Virus record (IMG/VR): IMGVR_UViG_3300034104_006466
Location: 1-40,076 of that record
DNA length: 40,076 nt
Direction: 5' to 3' (one strand)
From: a virus
Shown here: positions 22,082 through 30,354 of the stretch, one piece after another
Numbering within the stretch: position 1 is the first letter of the stretch
Layout of the letters: every line of letters begins with the position of its first letter
Program-made: the position numbers and the translations under genes
Notes under the pieces: model-generated
Told to the model about the DNA's origin: nothing
Databases searched by the model: none
What the model saw: the letters and a program-made list of their open reading frames with translations, nothing else

Positions 22082-22915
22082 TTAATTTACAATTTTATTC
22101 AAAATTTCATTTACTCTGTCTGAATAAAAAGCATAGTTAGAATTAGTAATTTCATAATTTTCCTTAACAGCATCCAACCTTTTGTAATAATCATCAGGTG
22201 TCAAGTTATCGAGTATATGTTCTAATTCTTCTTTTGTTTCGAAAAAAATAATACCATCTTTGTTAAAATACTCGGATATATTTGGACAACCCCAATAAAT
22301 CGGGATGGTATATGACATGAAACAATCAACTACTTTTTCACTAATGTAGTTGATATTTTTTGTATTCTCGATGGCTATGTGGAACATTGCGTGTTCGAAT
22401 AACTCGTATTTTTTTTCCATTTCTATTGATGGTGGAAAAAAAACTTCTAAGCTCCTAGGTTTTCGGATTAATTCCGCAGTGTTGTGTCTTAGATTATGGC
22501 CTAGAAGATAATTTTTGTTGCTCATAACGTGACTCAACAGAAATCTTTTATTTGTGTCGAAAATATTATAGTATTCGTTTCTGTGATTTGCTCTTGTTTT
22601 ATCCTCTCGGGTTAAAATCCAACAAGACGCATACAAAAACAATTCTGAATTTTCACAACTAGATAAAACCTCAGGGTAAGAGGTTAATATTTTGTCGAAT
22701 TGTTTGTGATAATAAATTACTTCAGCAGTTATATTATTAATTTCTTTAGGTTCCATACCCTGTATCAAAATCAATAAATCGTAAAATTTTCTGTCATTAG
22801 GTAAAATATAAAAAAAGTACTGTGGATTAGGGTCGATAATTAATTTTATTTTTTTATCTGTATCACAGAAAAAAAAGTCGCCTGGACAACCGTGTGGGGA
22901 GTAAACTGGTAACAT
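22082..22915 (-). CDS. Glycosyltransferase family 10 (alpha-1,3-fucosyltransferase-like)
   Basis: GT10 enzymes move L-fucose from GDP-fucose to N-acetylglucosamine or glucose units. The C-terminal half carries the diagnostic block: FHIAIENTKNINYISEK, then VVDCFMSYTIPIYWGCPNIS and DGIIFF (about 180-232). The N-terminal half has the LIDPNPQYFFYILPND-like region seen here as IIDPNPQYFF. At 277 residues it is shorter than typical GT10 proteins (~350). A 3-nt gap separates it from the next gene. The donor is probably GDP-fucose or another GDP-L-sugar; no fucose-synthesis genes are in the window, so the donor may be made by the host. Confidence 0.83.
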   Translation of the reverse strand: MLPVYSPHGCPGDFFFCDTDKKIKLIIDPNPQYFFYILPNDRKFYDLLILIQGMEPKEINNITAEVIYYHKQFDKILTSYPEVLSSCENSELFLYASCWILTREDKTRANHRNEYYNIFDTNKRFLLSHVMSNKNYLLGHNLRHNTAELIRKPRSLEVFFPPSIEMEKKYELFEHAMFHIAIENTKNINYISEKVVDCFMSYTIPIYWGCPNISEYFNKDGIIFFETKEELEHILDNLTPDDYYKRLDAVKENYEITNSNYAFYSDRVNEILNKIVN

Positions 22916-22918
22916 AAT

Positions 22919-23632
22919 TCAAATTTTAAGGTTTTTCCATGTAGATAATGGTGGATGCCAAAAAGGTAAATAATAAACATGATTTTTGTTCAATAAAGCG
23001 GCAGTATAACTGAAAGAACCTTTTGACATGATGAAGTGGTTAGAAAAAACTAAATCTGAAAACGTATCTTCTATAGGTTCATTTAAATGGAACTCGATAA
23101 GTTGGTAATTAAACTTGGAGAAATTATCAATGTTCCCTTGAGAGTATATTTTGATTTTTTCTATATCTTTATATTCCTTGAGTACTAAATCGATACTTTT
23201 CAAGTAATAATCATCAGATTCGTATCCATAATCACCGATGTCGAATTGGTTAGCCCTTCTGATGTGTACGGACATTATGTTTTCATCCGATTTAGTTTTA
23301 TTATTGTAAAATAGTTCTGAGATTTTTTTAAATGAATCACTGTTCAAGAGTAAATCCAATCTTTGTTCTACTTCCCAATAAATTTTTTGTAATGGAACAT
23401 TTATTAGTTTTTTGGGGTTTATTTCCCTAACAGATTTATAATTATTTTTTATGTTTATAAATTTTTCTTTTTTTTCTAAGAATAATTCATCATTATCATA
23501 GTTGTGTGCGATAGAAGTAAATGGTGTATAAACAAATTCTAAATTATAAAGTCCTGCGTAAAGTATTGTGAATATAACAGTTTGATACTGAGCCCCAAAA
23601 CCATCATCTCTTAACGCGTTAGTAATATACAT
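22919..23632 (-). CDS. Fucosyltransferase-like protein (GT11-type motifs)
   Basis: The 237-residue product has the HxRR motif SVHIRRANQF (about 121-130), and a C-terminal FIMSKGSFSYTAALLN block equivalent to the 'S-x-F-S-x-x-A-A' motif of GT11 and related GT-B fucosyltransferases. The N-terminus GFGAQYQTVIFTILYAGLYN corresponds to the 'GRLGNQ-x-FQYA' block of GT11. It is more diverged than the GT11 protein at 30347-31222. It is 3-4 nt from both neighbours, so translation is coupled. Confidence 0.72.
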   Translation of the reverse strand: MYITNALRDDGFGAQYQTVIFTILYAGLYNLEFVYTPFTSIAHNYDNDELFLEKKEKFINIKNNYKSVREINPKKLINVPLQKIYWEVEQRLDLLLNSDSFKKISELFYNNKTKSDENIMSVHIRRANQFDIGDYGYESDDYYLKSIDLVLKEYKDIEKIKIYSQGNIDNFSKFNYQLIEFHLNEPIEDTFSDLVFSNHFIMSKGSFSYTAALLNKNHVYYLPFWHPPLSTWKNLKI

Positions 23633-23635
23633 GTA

Positions 23636-24358
23636 TTATTCTGGTAATATGATATGTTTAATTGAATTTTTTAAATTTAAAAAATTTCTGTTAAAAAATG
23701 TAGCCATTATACCCCATTTAATGCACTCGAACCCCTGACTCTCCAAGTATTTTTTAATATTTTGAGGCTTTTCATCATTAGAATATTGATTATAAGTTGA
23801 GGTTTCGACATCTATGTAAATTACTTTATCCTTGAGATAGTGTTCAGCACCGATCAAAATATTGAAATCTGATGATTGAGCATCTACTTTGAGATGCTCT
23901 ATGTAATCAAATCTATGCCAAGGAAAATAATCAAAAAAAGATTTTAAAGTAATTACAGGGATTTTAGTTATTTTTTTTATACCAAAATAATTTGGTTTAA
24001 ACAAACTAGAAGTTCCTGAATCACCATCTGTACAATAAAAATCTTCTTGGTCCGAAATGTAATTGGAAAGTGCACAATTCAAGTAAAAAAATGATTGTCC
24101 AATTCTGTTCGGGTCCAAATGATACTCCCAAACTTTATCCCCCCTATGTAAATGTTCTATATTGAAAATGTTCGGTTCAAATCCAAATACACAGACATCA
24201 TTATCTTCGTTAATCCAAACTTCAGAATTTGGAGCATTTATCGAAAGACCTACATCTATTTTAATTTTTTTTGTCCATTCAGGTACATAAATTAAACCGT
24301 CTTGTATTAATGGACTGAGAATATCCAATACTTTTTTTTCTATATGAGTATGTTCCAT
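23636..24358 (-). CDS. FkbM-type methyltransferase (second)
   Basis: The 240-residue product has the FkbM-type core in a diverged form: IKIDVGLSINAPNSEVWI (about 33-50), VFGFEPNIFNIEHL, YLNCALSNY and HLKVDAQSSDFNILIGA, the last equivalent to the acidic 'IKIDVEG-x-E' block with Asp-Ala-Gln. The substitution of Glu-Gly by Ala-Gln-Ser-Ser differs from the other two copies, so substrate or activity may differ. It overlaps the nucleotide-sugar dehydrogenase gene by 19 nt. Confidence 0.68.
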   Translation of the reverse strand: MEHTHIEKKVLDILSPLIQDGLIYVPEWTKKIKIDVGLSINAPNSEVWINEDNDVCVFGFEPNIFNIEHLHRGDKVWEYHLDPNRIGQSFFYLNCALSNYISDQEDFYCTDGDSGTSSLFKPNYFGIKKITKIPVITLKSFFDYFPWHRFDYIEHLKVDAQSSDFNILIGAEHYLKDKVIYIDVETSTYNQYSNDEKPQNIKKYLESQGFECIKWGIMATFFNRNFLNLKNSIKHIILPE

Positions 24359-25563
24359 GGGTCTATAATTATTTTTGATTTAAATAGTTCACTATACTTT
24401 TGAAATAAATTAACATTTGTATGAGCTAACACAACAACATCAGACCTATCCAAGAATATCTCAAATTCATTTGATTTGAAATCCGTTTCAACTAAATCAT
24501 CACAACCTAACACTTTATAATTATTATTTTTGAGATGTTCATATAAAATATATGAAGCGGATTCTGTAGTCACTGCTGTATTTGGTTTGAAAGAAAGTCC
24601 AAAAATTCCGATGACTTTATCAGAAAATTTACTCACATTTTCTATCAATTTTTTATTTTGGTTTTCATTTATTTTTTGAGTAGCAATAATATGTTCGGCT
24701 CTTAATCCTAATTTTTCTGACAAATTTATGAATGCCCAGGTATCTCTAGGAAAACACGTCCCGCCAAATGACAATCCACTTCTAAAGTAATATGGCGAAA
24801 TACGCTTATCAAAACCCAAAGCTTTAGTGATATTTTTGGTGTTACAATTCAATTTTTCGGAGATGTTTCCTAAAAAATTGGCAAAACTAATTTTCATTGT
24901 AATATAGGCATTGAGACTTACTTTGCAAATTTCAGATTCAATCAGAGACATTTTTACTATTGGGGCATTGTTTTTTAAAATTTTTCGATAAATAGATTCC
25001 CCTATGTCTCCGTATTTTTCATCTGATTGTCCCATAATCAATACATCAGGATTTTCAAAATCATAGATTACGTTCCCTAGAGCAACAAGATCTGGTATGT
25101 ATAATAGTCCAAATCCATGATTGAGTTTTCTAAATGAATTATGTTCAATAATCCTGACTATTTCTTTATGAGTTTCAGGCATAACAGTAGAACTTATTAT
25201 AAACAAAAAATCATCACTTTGACAATTTTGAAGAGATTTTGCAATTGTTTCTACGGATTGATATACATAGTCGTTAGAGAATGTGCCGTCGGAATTGGAG
25301 GGGGTATTAACTAAAATTATTGCAACATCTGTTTCAGAAACTAAACGAGAGGTATTAGTTTCTACCGTTATATTACTGATATATCTGTTATAATATTCTT
25401 CTAAATTAGGTTCATAAAACGGGACTTTATTTTGTTTTAACAGATTAATTTTATTTTCATCAATATCAAAACCAATAATTTTTTGTCCGTTTTTTGCAAA
25501 GGTTACAAGTAATGGTAAACCCAATTTACCAAGACCAACTATACTAATTTTTTCAGTTCTCAT
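24340..25563 (-). CDS. UDP-glucose/nucleotide-sugar 6-dehydrogenase
   Basis: The enzyme oxidises the C6 hydroxyl of a nucleotide sugar to the uronic acid with NAD (UDP-glucose to UDP-glucuronate, or related substrates). The 407-residue product has Rossmann VGLGKLG (about 9-15), the conserved FDIDENKI, the EPNL block, the Lys/Asn active-site segment SEICKVSLNAYITMKISFAN (Lys214, Asn218) and the catalytic cysteine motif GGTCFPRD (Cys270). The C-terminal Rossmann-like domain (about 315-407) has FGLSFKPNTAV. All key residues look intact. It overlaps the aminotransferase gene by 4 nt (ATGA), so an acid sugar is likely made for the same glycan. Substrate (glucose, GlcNAc or ManNAc type) cannot be fixed from sequence. 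Confidence 0.88.
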   Translation of the reverse strand: MRTEKISIVGLGKLGLPLLVTFAKNGQKIIGFDIDENKINLLKQNKVPFYEPNLEEYYNRYISNITVETNTSRLVSETDVAIILVNTPSNSDGTFSNDYVYQSVETIAKSLQNCQSDDFLFIISSTVMPETHKEIVRIIEHNSFRKLNHGFGLLYIPDLVALGNVIYDFENPDVLIMGQSDEKYGDIGESIYRKILKNNAPIVKMSLIESEICKVSLNAYITMKISFANFLGNISEKLNCNTKNITKALGFDKRISPYYFRSGLSFGGTCFPRDTWAFINLSEKLGLRAEHIIATQKINENQNKKLIENVSKFSDKVIGIFGLSFKPNTAVTTESASYILYEHLKNNNYKVLGCDDLVETDFKSNEFEIFLDRSDVVVLAHTNVNLFQKYSELFKSKIIIDPWNILI

Positions 25564-26666
25564 AATTTATCATTTATCTCCTTCAATGCTTTATAAACAG
25601 ATTCGTTGTCTTCTTCAGTACCACAAGCTATTCTTAAAAAAGAATCATCCAAATCTAGTTTATCATTTAAAATTCTAGTATAAATTTTTTTTTCAAATAA
25701 TAAATAAGAAAATACTTTATTGACATTTTCAAAACAATCAAGAATAAAAAAGTTAGCATAAGATTTATAAACTTTAAATTTCTCAAGTTTTAATAATTTT
25801 GTATAAAACTTTTCTCTATTGTCCAAATATTTTTCTCTTGCTTTCTGATAATTTTGTTTGAAAACAGAGTCATTCATCAATTCTAGGAATATTTGAGCAA
25901 GCCCATTTATGTTCCAACACAAACCATATTTCGAAAAAATTTTATTACTTATTTTAGGGTCACAAACTGAATATCCTAACCTTAAACCCGCAATTCCAAA
26001 ATCCTTTGATAAGCTTCGGATGACAATTAAATTTTTATTAGAATAAACTTCAGTCTCTACACTATGAGATTTATCAAAAAAATCTATAAAACTTTCATCA
26101 ACTACAATCGAAACTTTTTTTAATTCTTTAATAATATATTTGATGTCTTTTTTTTTCATAATTGTTCCAGTAGGATTATTTGGATTAACTATAATCAGGA
26201 CTTCAACATGATTATTAATACAAAAATCTACTAAACTTTTTTTATCTACTTGAAAATTACTTTCTTTGTGAGTCTTGAAAAAAACTATGTTTTCAATATC
26301 GTATTCATAATAAGTTGAAAAAGTGGGTGTTATAATACATTTTTTTTTACCCTCAAATTCTCTCATTATAAGTTCAATAAGTTGGATTGCCCCATTACCA
26401 ATTAACAAATATTCTGGATTTATATCAATATTTTTTGATAATAAATTCGATAAAATTTTGTTTTGGGGCGGATAATACTTGATGTAGTCGGTTAAATCTA
26501 TTTTTTTAAAATTATCCATAAAGAGTTCAAACGCATATGGATTACACAGAAAACATGCATCAACTGAAACATCTATTTTTAAATTTTTTTTTAACTCATA
26601 TACAGACGGGGAGTGTAAACCAGAATCTGATTTGAGTTTTAAAAACTTTTCATAACTATTGTTCAT
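25560..26666 (-). CDS. PLP-dependent aminotransferase, class I/II (HisC/CobD-like)
   Basis: The 368-residue product carries class I/II motifs: IIVNPNNPTGTIM (about 158-170), VVDESFIDF (about 188-196), and the PLP lysine in RSLSKDFGIAGLRLGYS (Lys221). Length and motifs resemble histidinol-phosphate aminotransferase or the threonine-phosphate decarboxylase group. In a phage glycan cluster it may transaminate a small keto compound or make an amine or amino acid used to modify the glycan. It overlaps the CapK-like ligase by 4 nt and the dehydrogenase by 4 nt, which groups these three genes. Confidence 0.83.
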   Translation of the reverse strand: MNNSYEKFLKLKSDSGLHSPSVYELKKNLKIDVSVDACFLCNPYAFELFMDNFKKIDLTDYIKYYPPQNKILSNLLSKNIDINPEYLLIGNGAIQLIELIMREFEGKKKCIITPTFSTYYEYDIENIVFFKTHKESNFQVDKKSLVDFCINNHVEVLIIVNPNNPTGTIMKKKDIKYIIKELKKVSIVVDESFIDFFDKSHSVETEVYSNKNLIVIRSLSKDFGIAGLRLGYSVCDPKISNKIFSKYGLCWNINGLAQIFLELMNDSVFKQNYQKAREKYLDNREKFYTKLLKLEKFKVYKSYANFFILDCFENVNKVFSYLLFEKKIYTRILNDKLDLDDSFLRIACGTEEDNESVYKALKEINDKL

Positions 26667-27997
26667 ATTAAAGAAACTGTTTTGAATTTATTTGAATTTT
26701 GATCTCTATCTAAATGATCTTTCTTATGGATAATGATATGTACATTACCTAACCTGTTTTTCATTTCTTCTATCAATTTATTTTCCAAATCCTCAGTATA
26801 ATTATAATTTGGAACTATGTAAAAATCTACATCTTTGGTTTCCCTTTTTTGAATTATTTGAAATAAGTCAACACAATCATATTTTGACATAAAGGAATAA
26901 AAATTGACGGCAGGAACAAGTGAGTCTTTTTCAGTAATTAACATATCTCCATTTCGACCTACTATAGTTTTGATTGTTTTTGGAAACGCCCCATCCAAAA
27001 TCGGGTTTTCTACTTTTTCAATTTTGTCGTTAGTTCGGTATCTAATTAAAGGCATAACTTTGTTATAAAAACTAGAACCTATTATTATATTATTTTCGTC
27101 ATATTCTGTGAATGAATATATTAAATTTTCCTTGTAATTGTCATCCTGATTATCTTGGTGAGAGAATGCAACTTTTTCTACTTGACCATAGTGCATTCTC
27201 AATTTTATTCCAAATGTGTCATATATTAGTTCTTGCCATTGTGGTAAACACATTTCAGACGCACCATGAATATACTTTAAATGAGGCACTTTCAAACTAT
27301 ATTTTCGACACAACAAAGCGAAATAATAAATGGTGGATGGGTATGAAACTAATATTTTCGACTTTTCTTTATTAAAATAATCAACATATGAAAAAATAGT
27401 TTTGTCATTTAAATGAAATGCTGACATATAACTACGATTCAGTTCATAATCTTTAAAAAAAATTGGGTCACCTTCATTTGGTGAATATCTTCTTATCCAT
27501 ATCGAATGATCCTGGTATAGTTTTGCTTGATGATCTAAATAGGCGTTTTCAATAATCGCACATTCTATTTTGAACAATTCATCTGAACCTAATACAACTA
27601 ATCTTTTACCTGTGGTTCCCGAAGTACTCATTTTATATTTTTTACCTTTATAATCTAAAGAAATTAAATCTTGATAATTTTGGATTATCAAATCTTTTGT
27701 AAGTTCAGGTAAATTTTTTAAATCATCAAAATCTTTAATGTTTGGGTTGAACCCATACTGTTGAAACATTTTTTGGTAATATGGAACGGATAGATTACAA
27801 TATTGCAACATAGTCCTCAACACATTTAGTTGATATATTTTAGTCTCGTCATATGACCACGTTTTTGATTTTTTGATTAAGGACCAAAAATCGTTATAAA
27901 CTCTACCATACCGATGTTTAAATGGTATTACTTTGTAAACTATTCGTTTAACCAAATCTGGTTGTTTGTCGATTAAAAATTTTAAAGTACTAGCCAT
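26663..27997 (-). CDS. CapK/PaaK-like adenylate-forming ligase
   Basis: The 444-residue product matches the phenylacetate-CoA-ligase-like (CapK) family often found in capsule loci. It has a long N-terminal helical region (about 1-110), the ATP/AMP loop YKMSTSGTTGKRLVV (about 121-135) and RRYSPNEGDP, then ISYPSTIYYFALLCRKYSL-type sequence and YIHGASEMCLP, and a small C-terminal lid from about 350. These enzymes activate a carboxylate with ATP. Combined with the aminotransferase and the uronate-forming dehydrogenase, an amide on a uronic acid is a reasonable inference. Confidence 0.8.
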   Translation of the reverse strand: MASTLKFLIDKQPDLVKRIVYKVIPFKHRYGRVYNDFWSLIKKSKTWSYDETKIYQLNVLRTMLQYCNLSVPYYQKMFQQYGFNPNIKDFDDLKNLPELTKDLIIQNYQDLISLDYKGKKYKMSTSGTTGKRLVVLGSDELFKIECAIIENAYLDHQAKLYQDHSIWIRRYSPNEGDPIFFKDYELNRSYMSAFHLNDKTIFSYVDYFNKEKSKILVSYPSTIYYFALLCRKYSLKVPHLKYIHGASEMCLPQWQELIYDTFGIKLRMHYGQVEKVAFSHQDNQDDNYKENLIYSFTEYDENNIIIGSSFYNKVMPLIRYRTNDKIEKVENPILDGAFPKTIKTIVGRNGDMLITEKDSLVPAVNFYSFMSKYDCVDLFQIIQKRETKDVDFYIVPNYNYTEDLENKLIEEMKNRLGNVHIIIHKKDHLDRDQNSNKFKTVSLI

Positions 27998-28637
27998 TTT
28001 TCTTTCTAAAAAAATAATTTTCGGTATCTAATATTAAAAAATTTTCGTAGTTGAGTTCGTTCATTAAATCGAAAATATTTTTTGATGTATAGCCCCTTGT
28101 CTCAAGAGCATGATTAACTTCCACACAAATGACGATATTGTTTTTCAACAACAGATCAAACCCACCCAAAAGAATTTCATAATCATAACCATCGGCATCT
28201 ATTTTAATAAAATTTGGTATAATTTTGTTTACACTTGAATACACATCCAAAGTTGTAAAATTGAAAACATCTTCGATTGGGGTTTCCTCCCAAATTTTGT
28301 ATATTTTTTCAATTAAAGACCCATGTTTATTACCAAATCCTAATTTTTCTGTTTTTACAGAAGTTATATTGTTTTTTTGTAGATTTGGTATTAAATATTT
28401 TTCATAGGTGTCTGTAGGTTCAAAAGAATAAACATACAAGGATTTTTGACTGAATAAAATACTATAGAGACCCACATGAGATCCAATATCAAAAATTATG
28501 TCATTTTTTTTTAAATTTTTAAGAAACCAATCTCTTGTTTGAGGTTCTACGTGTTTACCATTATCTGAATAGTAATATTCAAAAATAGGATAAAAATCCA
28601 AATGAAAAACCTTATTTTCAATTTGAAGTTGAATCAT
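27990..28637 (-). CDS. FkbM-type methyltransferase (third)
   Basis: The protein (215 residues from the ATG at 28637; a longer frame reaches 28670) has FDIGSHVGLYSILFS as SAM loop, YSFEPTDTYEKYL, FGNKHGSL and PNFIKIDADGYDYEILLGG, all FkbM blocks. The later start is preferred because it shortens the overlap with the next gene to 20 nt. Together with the copies at 21467 and 23636 it makes three FkbM-type genes in one cluster. Confidence 0.82.
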   Translation of the reverse strand: MIQLQIENKVFHLDFYPIFEYYYSDNGKHVEPQTRDWFLKNLKKNDIIFDIGSHVGLYSILFSQKSLYVYSFEPTDTYEKYLIPNLQKNNITSVKTEKLGFGNKHGSLIEKIYKIWEETPIEDVFNFTTLDVYSSVNKIIPNFIKIDADGYDYEILLGGFDLLLKNNIVICVEVNHALETRGYTSKNIFDLMNELNYENFLILDTENYFFRKKNG

Positions 28638-29205
28638 CTTCTGTTTGTTTTGGATAAATGAAAATAACACCTGAGTTCACACAATCAATTTCTTTGTTGT
28701 AATGAAATTCGTACGAACCATATATTTTTTTTAGTTTAGGTTCTATAAAATCTATACAAAGTTTTTGATCACCATATTGGTCATAACCAAATTTAGCGTT
28801 TCCGAACTCATCTGGTACAAAAAAATCGTGAATTATTATTACAGGTTTGATTCCTTTTTTCGAAATAGCATCTAACTCTTCCAAAAGCGGTAAAGGTTCT
28901 GGACTCCAATGAGAATCTATAAAAAACAAATAGTTTTCATTTTTTTTGATTTTCATAGAATTCAAGAAATCAATACTATTCGAATTGTGTAGTTTTAAAT
29001 TTTCATTGACGAGATTTTTTTTTGCGTGAATATAAAATTCTGAATTAACTTCGACTGATTCTACTGGTAGACCAAAAGTACAAATAATTTTTGTTGACCA
29101 TCCCAAATAAGTCCCCGTCTCTATAATTTTATTTATATTAAACCTTTGTATTATGTTAGAAAATTCTTCATATAATTTTTTGTCTTCCAAAGCCCCTTTT
29201 TCCAT
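28618..29205 (-). CDS. Class I SAM-dependent methyltransferase-like protein
   Basis: The 195-residue product has the early glycine-containing motif KIIETGTYLGWSTKIIC (about 25-41), an acidic strand end ESVEVNSEF, and FFIDSHWSPEPLPLLEEL (about 94-111), typical of class I methyltransferases of the type found beside sugar genes. The segment IDSHW suggests a metal-dependent sugar O-methyltransferase type, but I cannot name a family. It lies 3 nt after the HAD-glycosyltransferase gene. Confidence 0.65.
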   Translation of the reverse strand: MEKGALEDKKLYEEFSNIIQRFNINKIIETGTYLGWSTKIICTFGLPVESVEVNSEFYIHAKKNLVNENLKLHNSNSIDFLNSMKIKKNENYLFFIDSHWSPEPLPLLEELDAISKKGIKPVIIIHDFFVPDEFGNAKFGYDQYGDQKLCIDFIEPKLKKIYGSYEFHYNKEIDCVNSGVIFIYPKQTEDDSTSN

Positions 29206-29208
29206 TGT

Positions 29209-30354
29209 TTATAATAAATTTAAATATATTTCATCCCAATTTTGATATGGTGAAATACAATATTCACTCTCATTGTAATTTTGGAGTTGTTTATGGTCTA
29301 ATTCTACAACATCATCATGGAGTATCATTCGTCCTTCTTTACTTACAGCAATTTCTGGTTTTCTAACAAAATCATAATGGTAGATAAGGTATTTTTGAGC
29401 CCAATTGAATACACCTTTGTATTTTTTTTTCAGAACTAAAAACATAAAATTATCACATGTAGGCGCGCTCCCAACAGGAATTGTAAAAGGAAAATCATCT
29501 TCTGTTATTTTGATAGGTGTTTTAAAACACCAAGCATCAGCGAATTCACCTCGATTCCATGCTTTTTCATCTCTGAATTGTATAACATCATTAATGTATT
29601 CCGTCCTTGATAAAGCTAAACAAACTTTATTATCAACACGGTCAAAAAAATCTTGTTTAATTGTAACCCATTCGGGAATCGTAGGAATAAAAATATCTAA
29701 ATTCATAACTAGAACCACCTTATCTTCAGGTACCAATTTTTTTGTATATTTAATGAAATTATTAAATGTAAATCTATTGGAGTTTTCAAGTACTACTGAT
29801 ATTTTAGAAGAATTATCTAACTTACATTTTATAAAATCCTCAAAGTAATATAAATTATCATTATAGACTATCTCATTACAAACTAAAAATATTTTCTCAA
29901 CTGTTGGGTTAGTGATATTTTTTTTAATACAAAACAAATATTCTTCCAATCTTGATGGATTTTTTTCAACAAAAATTTCACAAAAAATTATAATTTTGTT
30001 ATTATCAATTACTTTGTATTTGTGATCATCTTTTTTTTTGAAGAAAATTTCGGAGTTAACACCTTTATCGTCTACAAATAAATCGCCATTGAATTTTACA
30101 CCAGTTCTCAATTCATGAAATTTCAGACCAAATGCAACTAGTTGATTATAGGTCACCTCATACCAATTTTTTTTGGAAACACAACCCCTTGCCGTTTCTA
30201 TTATAATATAATTACCACTTTCAAAAAGTTTATTAACGATTTCGATACGTTCTAGGATCGGTCGAGAATTTAAATAATCCCAATTCCCTTCTTCGTTTTT
30301 TTCAGTTAAACAAAGTGTGTTATCTAAATCAAAGACATATTTCATTTTATTCAT
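29209..30354 (-). CDS. Fusion: HAD-family phosphatase plus glycosyltransferase-like domain
   Basis: The N-terminal ~105 residues are a HAD phosphatase of the capsule-biosynthesis type: KYVFDLDNTLCLTEK (motif I, Asp9/Asp11), IIIETARGC (motif II), the basic KFNG segment and GDLFVDDKGVNSE (motif IV). Residues ~110-381 look like a glycosyltransferase GT-A-like domain with VVLVMNLDIFIPTIPEW as a likely DxD-type site and a C-terminal ISPYQNWDEIYLNLL. The two would act on phosphorylated sugar precursor and on transfer, respectively, but the second half is only a weak match. The gene overlaps the GT11 gene by 8 nt. Confidence 0.7.
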   Translation of the reverse strand: MNKMKYVFDLDNTLCLTEKNEEGNWDYLNSRPILERIEIVNKLFESGNYIIIETARGCVSKKNWYEVTYNQLVAFGLKFHELRTGVKFNGDLFVDDKGVNSEIFFKKKDDHKYKVIDNNKIIIFCEIFVEKNPSRLEEYLFCIKKNITNPTVEKIFLVCNEIVYNDNLYYFEDFIKCKLDNSSKISVVLENSNRFTFNNFIKYTKKLVPEDKVVLVMNLDIFIPTIPEWVTIKQDFFDRVDNKVCLALSRTEYINDVIQFRDEKAWNRGEFADAWCFKTPIKITEDDFPFTIPVGSAPTCDNFMFLVLKKKYKGVFNWAQKYLIYHYDFVRKPEIAVSKEGRMILHDDVVELDHKQLQNYNESEYCISPYQNWDEIYLNLL

